Source of the DNA: Clostridia bacterium
GTDB taxonomy: Bacteria; Bacillota; Peptococcia; DRI-13; SM3-B62
Assembly (NCBI GenBank): GCA_018433675.1
Contig: JAHDQS010000011.1
Location: 1 to 64,000 of the forward strand
Length of the DNA: 64,000 nt
Direction of reading: 5' to 3'
The position numbers and the translations under genes were made by a program. Below, piece after piece: positions 16,899-24,607 of this stretch (position 1 is its first letter; each line of letters begins with the position of its first letter). The notes under the pieces were generated by a model. That model saw only the letters and a program-made list of their open reading frames with translations. It had not been told where the DNA came from and did not search any database.

Positions 16899-16910
16899 TA
16901 ACGTTCGTTA
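16899..16910. promoter_or_regulatory. TetR operator, copy 2
   Basis: TAACGTTCGTTA, identical to 16244-16255, 17 bases before the TetR start codon. Confidence 0.75.
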
Positions 16911-17047
16911 GAATTATAGTATGCTGCATTTCGCCTGTCAATAGTTTTTGTAAAAATATTATGGATTAAATTATTTATTTGATCGTTCCGCACCTAGACA
17001 AATAGAGCTGCCACTTAAGCATTCCTCTTTTAGTGACAGCCCATTTT

Positions 17048-17248
17048 CTAGACTCTGCGAAAGTTAATCATTCGCTCATCTTCTGTCAAAGTATTGCCTT
17101 CATCAATTCTATCGCTGTATTTGTTTCGTACCTGAGCAGGGTTTTTAGAGCAAACCCAAGCCGGCTGTTTTTTTATGGAATATTCCTTGTATTCCGCATG
17201 TGAGATACCCGAAATCTTTTCAAATAACCCTTGCTTTCTATTACTCAC
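17048..17248 (-). CDS. Hypothetical small protein behind the helicase remnant
   Basis: A 66-residue basic protein (MSNRKQGLFEKISGISHAEYKEY at the start). Its ATG overlaps the stop of the helicase remnant in the ATGA fashion, so it was probably the next gene of that operon. No family recognised. It may no longer be expressed given the state of the upstream gene. Confidence 0.45.
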   Translation of the reverse strand: MSNRKQGLFEKISGISHAEYKEYSIKKQPAWVCSKNPAQVRNKYSDRIDEGNTLTEDERMINFRRV

Positions 17249-18915
17249 ATAAAGAAGCCGTCAGCATCAAAAATATGGCCAGGCTCATCATCATTCATTA
17301 CGTGAGCAACTTTATCTCGGACAGCATTATGCGACATATCAAGGCGCTTAAACCTCGATCTACCAGTTGCGTCTTGCCCCATCCTGATAAGCTGAATGCT
17401 GCCTACGCCGGGATTTTGACGAGCATATTCTGCAGAGCCCTTGGCCTTTCCGAGGTTGTCTGTTCTTGTAGGATCGTGCAGCTCAAGGATATCAATGATG
17501 TACCCGCCGTTCTCGTCTTTCCTGATGATAATAAAATCTGGGTAAGTAGGCTTCTTAATTCCGTCTTTTTTATAAGGGATGCAAAGAGACCAAGATTTTT
17601 TAGGAGGATTGCGAAGCCAGCAAACGAAGTCCTGCTGGGCGGCTTCCTCATTCAGCACGCCTTCTTCCCGAGAATTTAGTGCTATAGTTGCGCTATCGGT
17701 ATTATCTACGAATAGGTGATTTGAATAGATACGTCCGGCAGCATTGTGCTCGCAGGTTATTGTTTCGGGTAATGTGAAGTTGTGTTCGCTGACAAGGTCT
17801 CCGTCAGAGACAATATCGCTATATTTTTTCTAAAGCGAGTAGAAAGAGCCGTTGTGCGTCGGCGGTATACATCACTCATCTGGTAAAAATGATATTTTGC
17901 ATAAGCGTTTAGTGTAGCAATGTACTCGCTATCCGCGGTATAAAAATAATGACATCAATTTTGTATGCGTTAGGTTTCTCTTCGTCCGCATACTGACGGC
18001 TATACTGAATTCCGACTCCTTCATTACCGAGCTTCGTTTCGGCAAGTCTGAACTACCTATCCAAATCGGTATCTGTGGCAGAGAAAAGGTCATGAATAGC
18101 GTTATTATCAACGCTTTCACCAAAAATGACAAACACCTGCGTATTCAGCTTGAACTGCATCACTTTAGCAGCCAACTCGGAGTAGTTGCCGGTTGCTTTC
18201 AGTGTCTCAATGTGGTCATGAATCATACCAACAATGTCAGACACGACTTCATCGTAAGCACCAGCATATCAATATGCTTTTCAGCATTATTCTTTCCCCA
18301 TGCTGGTATGCCCTCACTAGAAGGCTGCTGAACATCTGTAACGGTAACCTGTTCTTCTACTTGCTGTGTCTGGCGCGGCGCGAAAATAACTTGCGTATCT
18401 CGCCTCAGTCTCACGGAGAGAGTATTAAAAATTCTCTCACCGAAAGGCTCACCATATATCTCTGTCGAAATGTTGCCGCCCTCGGTACTTTGGAGAACTT
18501 CAGCAACATCATTAACGATATCGGCATTGAAGTACGACAAAAACAGATGTACATCGTTCAAAACATCATCCACCATGATATGCATCTACATGGGCGTCCT
18601 CACCATACGTCCTAATAGCTGCGCGATAAAAATGGGATTCCCATAGGCGTAGTGCTGCTCATAACAATACTGAGACCAGCGCTCCCATTTCTGTTTCCAG
18701 TCGTCAGCAGCGGCCTGAAGCACAGCCATATCGTTATTGATGGTATCCGGGTATGTGATGACGATTCTGTCCTTCAAAAGGCCGGATGCACGGACTTCGT
18801 CTGCAGTCGTTACAACATAATGAGTAGTATACATGATACCAGCAACAAGATTATTAAAGCGCTCCGGTGTCGCGGTCATGCCGATCACAACTGGCATAAC
18901 GGGAAGGCCGTCCTC
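17245..18915 (-). pseudogene. Broken DEAD/DEAH helicase (restriction-type), N-terminus missing
   Basis: Pieces of one large helicase are visible in order. 18586-18915: MPVVIGMTATPERFNNL (motif III) and FIAQLLGRMVRTPM (motif VI). 18223-18585 is in the same frame after an in-frame TAG. 18053-18244 is in another frame (KLNTQVFVIFGESVDNNA). About 17660-18050 is in shifted frames. 17245-17658 is the C-terminus (YPDFIIIRKDENGGYIIDILE, SHNAVRDKVAHVM). The Walker A part is absent because the fragment starts immediately at the CCA of the tRNA gene. Several frameshifts and at least one nonsense codon make it a pseudogene. Confidence 0.8.
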
Positions 18916-18947
18916 TGGTGGAGACGAAGGGATTCGAACCCTCGACC
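18916..18947 (-). repeat. Island attachment site inside tRNA-Ala
   Basis: The 3' 32 bases of the tRNA gene (TGGTGGAGACGAAGGG to CCCTCGACC on the plus strand), identical to 9485-9516. Confidence 0.8.
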
Positions 18948-18991
18948 TCCGCGTTGCGAACGCGGCGCTCTCCCAACTGAGCTACGTCCCC
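18916..18991 (-). tRNA. tRNA-Ala (anticodon CGC)
   Basis: Seventy-six bases including an encoded CCA fold into a full cloverleaf. The acceptor arm GGGGACG pairs with CGTCTCC and carries the G3-U70 wobble that identifies alanine tRNAs. The D arm contains AGCTCAGTTGGGAGAGC, the anticodon stem is CCGCG/CGCGG with loop TTCGCAA (anticodon CGC), and the T arm GAGGGTTCGAATCCCTT is normal. Its 3' end is the target of the island. Confidence 0.95.
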
Positions 18992-19078
18992 GACACACGT
19001 AACGAACCCGAACTCTATTATAGCCGAAAACTGTGCTTTGGGAAAGAGTTATCCTACTCGTTATTTTTGTTCAAATAA

Positions 19079-19320
19079 CTATTCCGGGCTCTGAATATTT
19101 ACCGTGTACTGTTTTGTCGTAGTACCATCCTCTGCTGTAACAGTAATTGTCAAAACTTCTCCATAATAATCATTTACAATATTAATATTGCCGTCATTAT
19201 AGGTTTGCTCCCCGATTACTGTAGATATTGTAGCATTATCATAAATAGCTTGTGCTGTTATGGTAATTTCATCGGCGTTCGTCGTTCTGACTGAGTAATT
19301 TGTAGTATTTGGGGTGAATT
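19079..19320 (-). pseudogene. Fragment of a cadherin-like beta-sandwich surface protein
   Basis: Minus-strand translation gives NYSVRTTNADEITITAQAI, then GEVLTITVTAEDGTTTKQYTV and a stop at 19079. This is the pattern of one cadherin-like or Ig-like repeat (Pfam PF12733 type) as seen in clostridial surface proteins. A stop codon precedes it (about 19310) and no start or signal peptide exists, so it is a gene end left behind. Confidence 0.6.
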
Positions 19321-19420
19321 ATCCAGGACCGGGAGCCGGAGCCGATTTGAGCATCAAATCTAATCTTCTTCTCCTCCGGCATATAAACTTGGGATTTTTT
19401 ATCCTCCCCCAGATGGGGTA

Positions 19421-19492
19421 ATCGAGTAGGAGGCGGTGACTAGCCGCCGTCCTCCCACACCACCGTGCATACCGTTCGGTACACGGCGGTTC
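19421..19492 (-). mobile_element. Group II intron 3' end (domains V and VI) fragment
   Basis: On the minus strand GAACCGCCGTGTACCG and CGGTATGCACGGTGG form a domain V-like hairpin. It is followed by GGGAGGACGGCGG...CCGCCTCCTACTCGAT, typical of domain VI and the 3' boundary of bacterial class C introns. The sequence upstream is an unrelated protein fragment, so the rest of the intron is missing. The remaining bases of 18992-19540 hold the cadherin-like fragment and nothing else I can name. Confidence 0.65.
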
Positions 19493-19540
19493 AGTTGAAT
19501 ATAGGATGTGCCTGTGCCTTGTATTGCTTATCCATTCCCA

Positions 19541-19924
19541 CTAAGCATTCTTACTATCTATCTTCGGTTTCCAACCTATTTTCAAGTAAGCAACCTCTTT
19601 CGAGCAACTGCCATTTACATGGTTCAGGTAAGATTTATACTGTAAATAATGGCAAGTTAGTTTGTTTTTCCAATATTCATTTTCCGCCGGTATGGTATTT
19701 TCTATTTGCTCTATACACTCTTCAATATCCTTATCGCCGCTTCCAATAACTATATCCCCGCATTGCAGCATCTCGGTCTTTTTAACACATATCAGCTCTC
19801 CGTCGATCCAACGAAGGGGTAAATCAATCGAATTTTCCTGTTCAGACAAGGCGATGGTTGTGTGAGCATCATTCAGCGCACATAGTATTGGACTCAAGAC
19901 GAAATAGAATTCGCTTATTGTCAT
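19541..19924 (-). pseudogene. Fragment resembling the N-terminal part of an S41-type peptidase
   Basis: A 127-residue open frame. ISEFYFVLSPILCALNDAHTTI matches the pre-protease helical domain of S41 family proteins (ALNDAHT is characteristic), and GDIVIGSGDKDIEECIEQIENTI followed by AENEYWK fits the PDZ-like segment. The Ser/Lys catalytic region is absent, and there is no signal peptide or N-terminal start. It ends next to a group II intron fragment, which suggests truncation by rearrangement. A short functional protein cannot be excluded. Confidence 0.5.
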
Positions 19925-19937
19925 CGGTTTTTCTGCC

Positions 19938-20441
19938 TCAATATGTTAACCCCCTTACTACCGTAAGTGCGGCAACAATCCCACTGTATATAACCGAAAG
20001 GATAAATCCCTTAAACGCTGCCTTAAGGTGAAAAACATAATCCCCATACTCTTTCATTCCATGTGTCCCTTCTAATTCCAGATATTTTGGTTTAATCGTA
20101 CAGAATATAAGCCAATCCAGTATGAATAAGTCAAAAAGATTAAATGCGTTTTGTATAACAATGAGATTGATAAAACCTATCCAAAAATTATATCCGATAC
20201 CCACAGTGTTCTTCAGTACTAAGGTTGAATAAGCGGGATATCCCAACATAACGAGCATAAACGGGATGCCTATAAGCAGTTTTATCTTGATTTCTTTTTT
20301 TGTTCTTTGTGGAACAACTTCTTGAATTGCTTTCGGATAGCAATTAAGCCATAATCTCGCATTGAATAATTGTGATACCGTTACGATTGCTCCGAGTATA
20401 ACAGCATATATGAATCCTTCGATTAAAATTTTTATCCCCAT
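19938..20441 (-). CDS. Four-span membrane protein of unknown function
   Basis: A 167-residue protein with hydrophobic spans at about residues 5-25, 53-75, 85-105 and 140-162. The connecting segment YPKAIQEVVPQRTKKEIKIK is basic. AAGGGGGAA precedes ATG 20441. It is the last intact gene of a set with two CPBP proteases, an alpha/beta hydrolase and TetR. No family recognised with certainty. Confidence 0.7.
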   Translation of the reverse strand: MGIKILIEGFIYAVILGAIVTVSQLFNARLWLNCYPKAIQEVVPQRTKKEIKIKLLIGIPFMLVMLGYPAYSTLVLKNTVGIGYNFWIGFINLIVIQNAFNLFDLFILDWLIFCTIKPKYLELEGTHGMKEYGDYVFHLKAAFKGFILSVIYSGIVAALTVVRGLTY

Positions 20442-20462
20442 GAAATTGGTTCCCCCTTATAT

Positions 20463-21254
20463 TCAACGCTTGCAATAGTTATCTTTTGACTTTTGTGAAA
20501 GCGTTTGTTCGCAGAGTAAATAAATTGCAACAGCAGCAGTCAATATCGTTTCAATTATTTCTCCCTGCTGTGTCAGATAAAACATTTCCCCTGATAAATT
20601 AAGAATATAATGAAACAGAATGGCAACCAGAATACTGCGGTTACTTTTAATATACAGCCAGCCTACGATAAACGACGGGAAGATAACATTTATTAAAAAA
20701 AGCCAAAATCCAAGTGTAAAAACGCCTAATTCGAACTGGTAGCTTCCCTGTATAAAAAACAGGGGAATATGCCAAAGCGCCCACATTAAGGCAACAATAA
20801 ACTGTGCTTTTACAACACTTTTTTCCGAAAGAGCATCAAGGGCAATACCTCTCCAGGCCATTTCCTCCGGAAGCGGCCCGAAAAACAACAAGAAGAAAGG
20901 GTACATCCACCCGGCTTCAATAAACTCAGTATTGAGCAGTATTGCAGCAGTGCGCGCAGCTACTAAAGTTTCGGCTAGTTTTGAAATGAAAATAATTAAT
21001 ATTGGGATAATGATTGCAAGGATCCAATATACATGAGGGACCTCTTTTTCCGAAATCAGCCTTTTTAGATAGCTTTTTCGTTCAGGCTTTGTATAGGAAA
21101 AAAGCCAATAGGTTATGACACCAACTATTGTACCGATACCTCCAACACTGACCAGAAGCGAAGGCGCAACAGCCCCTTTGAACAAATAAATCCCCAAGAT
21201 CCAAATCGTCCATGAATAACCGAAAGTAACAGCATAAAATCGAAATACTTTCAT
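20463..21254 (-). CDS. CPBP family intramembrane metalloprotease
   Basis: A 263-residue protein with about eight spans. CPBP motifs: FGPLPEEMAWRGIALDAL (EExxxR), ALMWALWHIPLFF (His in span 6) and LFHYILNLSG (final His). ATG 21254 follows GGGGGGTGG. It is the second of three CPBP genes in this part of the window and sits between another CPBP gene and the four-span protein. Acting on a peptide or on lipid-linked signals is possible; no substrate can be read from the sequence. Confidence 0.87.
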   Translation of the reverse strand: MKVFRFYAVTFGYSWTIWILGIYLFKGAVAPSLLVSVGGIGTIVGVITYWLFSYTKPERKSYLKRLISEKEVPHVYWILAIIIPILIIFISKLAETLVAARTAAILLNTEFIEAGWMYPFFLLFFGPLPEEMAWRGIALDALSEKSVVKAQFIVALMWALWHIPLFFIQGSYQFELGVFTLGFWLFLINVIFPSFIVGWLYIKSNRSILVAILFHYILNLSGEMFYLTQQGEIIETILTAAVAIYLLCEQTLSQKSKDNYCKR

Positions 21255-21331
21255 AATCCACCCCCCTGCTTTATTCAAACACCCCAAGCCCAGCCTTCCA
21301 TGTTTCGTCGCTTTTTAAAATGCTTAGTTAA

Positions 21332-22075
21332 TTAAGACTGTTTAATACAGAAGCTGATAAGGATATATAATACGGAGAGCCATCCATCGGCAATGTTGTG
21401 TCCAAGTATAGGGCCTAGAAGACTACCGGTTTTTTCATACATTACTGCATAGAAAATACTTAATGAAAAAGCAACGATTATTTGCATGGGATCAAAATAT
21501 GTAATACGAAGCGGAGATAATGAGAATCCAATATGCGCTGCGGCGAATAAACCGGCTGTTATCAAGCCGGCGACAGAAATTGAGACCTGCAGAATTTTTA
21601 TTCTTTTTTTGAAGGTTTTACCCAATATACCCAATACAAGGCCACGAAATACAAGCTCTTCGGATATGCCAACAATAATAAACTCAAAAAACAAATTATA
21701 AAAAATATTAATTGGGGTCAATTCGTAATTAACCAGCGGGGCCCAGCCTGATAACATTTGACTTATCAAAATAAATACTGTGGTACAAACAATCCATCCT
21801 ATTGTAAATGAACGTACAAGACGAAAAGTTTCTAAGTGATTATCACAATTAAGCCCCCATTGCTTAAGAGTTCTCTTCCATACGGGAAGCAACATAATTC
21901 CGAGTACTAAAATTAATTGAGTCGCATGATGTAAAATGAGCCAGCCGTCACCGAAGCAGGAAATAAAATGATCTGTTAAGTAGCAGCTGAAACGGTCTAA
22001 AGATATAAAAAGTACGATTGCCAAGGCAATATTTTTAGATCTTATAAGCATTCTACCATTAATTTGACCGATCAA
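21332..22075 (-). CDS. CPBP family intramembrane metalloprotease
   Basis: About 247 residues with six to eight spans and CPBP motifs VGISEELVFRGLVLG, LFAAAHIGFS and LGHNIADGW. The start is uncertain: a TTG at 22075 has AGGAG 8 bases upstream, an ATG at 22051 is just behind the hydrolase stop but has no good site, and the longest frame starts at 22114. With the TTG start it overlaps the hydrolase gene by 17 bases, suggesting coupling. Confidence 0.82.
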   Translation of the reverse strand: MIGQINGRMLIRSKNIALAIVLFISLDRFSCYLTDHFISCFGDGWLILHHATQLILVLGIMLLPVWKRTLKQWGLNCDNHLETFRLVRSFTIGWIVCTTVFILISQMLSGWAPLVNYELTPINIFYNLFFEFIIVGISEELVFRGLVLGILGKTFKKRIKILQVSISVAGLITAGLFAAAHIGFSLSPLRITYFDPMQIIVAFSLSIFYAVMYEKTGSLLGPILGHNIADGWLSVLYILISFCIKQS

Positions 22076-22997
22076 TTTCTTGACTCCTGTCATCATTCTT
22101 AGCGCTATCTTCAAATTCTAACAAAAGCATTTCTAAAGCTTCATAGAATTCCGAAGCCCTGAAAAACAGGTCTTTATGTTTAGCATTATCAATAAATTTG
22201 TTGCGCAAATTGGGAATTTGAGATTTATATTTTTCCCGCAAATCAATTTCCCAGGTCTCATCCTTCGTTCCTATCACGCGATATACCGGCACATTTATCA
22301 CAAGGTTTTTGTCAATAGCGGCATTCTTCAAATCACATGTTGAGGAGCTTTCAAATAATAACGAATCAAGCCGATTTTTGTTCATGTGCTTTATGACATC
22401 CAAAAACAGCTTATTGAGCTGTGATGTATTTGATGTTTCATAAGCTTTGTTGAAATCAGGATATTTTTCTTCCAGTTTACCAATATTTCTACTGTAAAAT
22501 GTTTTCGAGAGTTTTTCCAGCAGGCCTTTGCGATATAAAAATCCCATAAGGCCTTTCGCTTCTTTAAGCGAGGGAGAAGAGGCAATCAATATCACTTCAT
22601 CAATCCGCTTATCAAGAGCGGCAAGTGTCAGGGCTATGGGACCTCCATAAGATACGCCTATCACAGTGATTTTTTCAACTTCCCCCATGCTGTCTAATAA
22701 ATATTTCATGTCCAAGGCATTGTCCTTATAAGACATAATAGATGTCATTGGGGAACTGTAACCAGCCCCTCTCCTGTCCGGCAAAATTATTTTTGAAAAA
22801 AGTTCCCTATTCAATAGCCAGCAGGAAGGCCTGTATACAATTGTGTGGTTGCCGCCGGATCCCCCTCCATGGATGAAGAGTGCCGTTTTTCCGTTGTTTT
22901 TTTCCGATGTCATTACTTTGGCATATAGATCAATGCCGTTTTCCAGGTGATACATAGATTCATGCTCTTTAATGTTAACCTTATTAATTTCTAACAT
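22059..22997 (-). CDS. Alpha/beta hydrolase
   Basis: A 312-residue cytoplasmic hydrolase. The oxyanion region is LFIHGGGSGGNHT, the nucleophile elbow is VIGVSYGGPIA (Ser), the acid is probably the Asp in VIGTKDETWE and the His is in NAKHKDLFF. A cap domain lies at about residues 150-225. The substrate is unknown. The ATG at 22997 follows AGGAGG. A TetR-like operator (23032-23045) precedes the gene, so the hydrolase and the two CPBP genes are probably one TetR-controlled unit. Confidence 0.88.
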   Translation of the reverse strand: MLEINKVNIKEHESMYHLENGIDLYAKVMTSEKNNGKTALFIHGGGSGGNHTIVYRPSCWLLNRELFSKIILPDRRGAGYSSPMTSIMSYKDNALDMKYLLDSMGEVEKITVIGVSYGGPIALTLAALDKRIDEVILIASSPSLKEAKGLMGFLYRKGLLEKLSKTFYSRNIGKLEEKYPDFNKAYETSNTSQLNKLFLDVIKHMNKNRLDSLLFESSSTCDLKNAAIDKNLVINVPVYRVIGTKDETWEIDLREKYKSQIPNLRNKFIDNAKHKDLFFRASEFYEALEMLLLEFEDSAKNDDRSQEIDRSN

Positions 22998-23031
22998 TCT
23001 CCACTCCTCCTGCCATGACTACGCAATCATA

Positions 23032-23045
23032 TGACCACTCAGTCA
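23032..23045. promoter_or_regulatory. TetR operator, hydrolase side
   Basis: TGACCACTCAGTCA followed by CA; matches 23763-23776 (TGACTGATTAGTCA, also followed by CA) at 10 of 14 positions and is partly dyadic (TGAC/GTCA). Confidence 0.6.
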
Positions 23046-23092
23046 CATTATTGCAAAAAAATTATTGAATGTCAATAGACTCAATATGATCT

Positions 23093-23743
23093 TTATATAT
23101 TAGCAATACCCCGTTTAAAAAAGTCAATCAGTTCATCAAGTATATCCTCTAACTGCTTATCCGTCACAGGCATCTGCCCGGTTTGTGACTGTAACACTGA
23201 ATGATATGAATATCCATATTTGTTACCAATGTATTCACCAATATCAACTGATAAATAACTGATAATAAACGATGCTAAATCGACATTAACATCCTTCCTG
23301 ATTTGTCCTTTTTCATATGCTTCTACGAGCAGACTTTTTATAAATTGGGTTGAATCAGACATAATATTTTTGGACAAGTCAGGGTTGTTTGTATCTTTTC
23401 CTACATTATACAGGAATGAACTATATAGGGGATGGTTTATATCAAATCTAGCTGCTGCAAAAATAATATCCTTATAAAGCAGAAAGAAATCTTCTTGATC
23501 CTCCGGTAATGAAGAATTAATATATAATAATTTCTTCTCCGAAACATATTTTACCAAGTATTTATATAATTCTTTTTTGCTTTCAAAATACTGATACATG
23601 CTACCCTTTGCTATTTTTGCTTTTTCAACAATTTTACTTAAGGAAGCAACATCGAAAAATTTAGTCGAAAATTCTTCAAGAGAAATCTCGATAATTCTCT
23701 CTCTTTTCTCCGCTGGAAGATTAAAAAAAGTTTGTTTGGGCAT
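23093..23743 (-). CDS. TetR family transcriptional regulator
   Basis: A 216-residue regulator. The helix-turn-helix is at residues about 11-58 (EKRERIIEISLEEFSTKFFDVASLSKIVEKAKIAKGSMYQYFESKKELYKYL). The rest is a helical ligand domain. ATG 23743 follows AAGAGGAG. The same dyad lies before this gene and before the alpha/beta hydrolase gene, which marks the hydrolase/CPBP set as its target. Confidence 0.92.
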   Translation of the reverse strand: MPKQTFFNLPAEKRERIIEISLEEFSTKFFDVASLSKIVEKAKIAKGSMYQYFESKKELYKYLVKYVSEKKLLYINSSLPEDQEDFFLLYKDIIFAAARFDINHPLYSSFLYNVGKDTNNPDLSKNIMSDSTQFIKSLLVEAYEKGQIRKDVNVDLASFIISYLSVDIGEYIGNKYGYSYHSVLQSQTGQMPVTDKQLEDILDELIDFFKRGIANI

Positions 23744-23762
23744 AAGAAAACTCCTCTTTATA

Positions 23763-23776
23763 TGACTGATTAGTCA
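23763..23776. promoter_or_regulatory. TetR operator, autoregulatory side
   Basis: TGACTGATTAGTCA, arms TGACT and AGTCA with a 4-base centre, 20 bases before the TetR start. Confidence 0.65.
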
Positions 23777-23918
23777 CACATTAACTTATAAAAACACTTG
23801 TGTCAATACTCTATCAGTATATTTGTGAAAGCCCCTAATTAAGCAATTCGCACACGCCCATTCACTCAATACCATTACATTTTCTTGTAATGACGATCTC
23901 CCCTGTACCCTCAATATT

Positions 23919-24101
23919 TCACTGACAAACCTTACCGGTACCATCACATATTTTCTGGCTGTTCCGGCAGGCAGCTGTATTCAGATTCTTACAGCCATAA
24001 CCATTCTTATCCTTTATCCACGTATCGAGCACAAAACGATTGAAGCCTTCAGTCTCAGTGCGATAGGTATTAGCATCACATTTTTTGCACTTGGTCACCA
24101 A
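23919..24101 (-). CDS. Small Cys-rich protein, hypothetical
   Basis: A 60-residue frame starting with GTG behind GGGGGA. It has Cys at positions 5, 8, 37, 45, 52 and 59 (TKCKKCDAN, GYGCKNLNTAACRNS), suggesting a metal-binding knuckle. It lies alone in the 860-base stretch 23744-24607 that otherwise holds only remnants. No family recognised; it may itself be a remnant. Confidence 0.35.
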   Translation of the reverse strand: MVTKCKKCDANTYRTETEGFNRFVLDTWIKDKNGYGCKNLNTAACRNSQKICDGTGKVCQ

Positions 24102-24115
24102 TAAGTCCCCCTAAT

Positions 24116-24545
24116 TTGGGAACTTACCTTCTGCTTATGTTAGTAGATTCCAGCACAGAAATATATTACTGGCTATGCCTCTACTCTTTAAGCCGATCCT
24201 ATAAACCCTTCAGTACGATTTCTTTCGGCCTAGCCGCATATTTTTCTGCCTTTTCTATAACTAACATAACCGTGATCCACGGTTTCGTCACCAATCTTCA
24301 AAACAATCCCTCCATAGCATTCGTTGTAATATCTTCTCTGTTTCTGCTTATTCCCGGAGACCGAAAATAGCACCCCTTTAAAATGCTTCCATGAAGATTT
24401 GACCAAAACCGAAATTCTGGTTTTCGAGCTTCTCTGTCTGGGTCACAGTAACCTCGAAATTGCTGATAAGCTTTACATTTCAATAAATACGGTAAAATTC
24501 CATGTGCGAAACATCCTACGAAAAGCAAATGTAAACAACAGGTAG
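24116..24545 (+). pseudogene. Truncated LuxR-type membrane regulator
   Basis: The plus strand first reads hydrophobic spans (MLVDSSTEIYYWLCLYS, FGLAAYFSAFSITN, IAFVVISSLFLLIP). After a frameshift near 24350-24365 it reads a complete LuxR helix-turn-helix (LTKTEILVFELLCLGHSNLEIADKLYISINTVKFHVRNIL), ending at a stop at 24543-24545. The order membrane spans plus LuxR domain is known from clostridial membrane LuxR proteins. The N-terminus appears missing. It is a pseudogene because of the shift. Confidence 0.7.
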
Positions 24546-24607
24546 CAACTACTGTCAAAAATCAAATCTGACGTCCAAGTCTTTGAATCAAATTAAGATC
24601 GACAGGG

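Larger units (their letters stand above)
9485..18947. mobile_element. 9.4-kb genomic island integrated at tRNA-Ala(CGC)
   Basis: The island lies downstream of the intact minus-strand tRNA-Ala (18916-18991) and is bounded by a perfect 32-bp direct repeat of the tRNA 3' end. The probable native tRNA terminator sits beyond the distal repeat. Contents are accessory: an AbiE-type toxin-antitoxin pair, an insertion-sequence remnant, a CPBP/secreted/membrane/MarR set, a TetR plus ATC-hydrolase-like set and a ruined helicase. No integrase or excisionase frame is visible, so the island is probably immobile or depends on enzymes from elsewhere. Confidence 0.7.

Noticed and set aside
18833-19078. Plus-strand 81-codon frame across the tRNA
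   Set aside because: It runs through the tRNA-Ala gene in antisense and is a common artefact of tRNA sequence.
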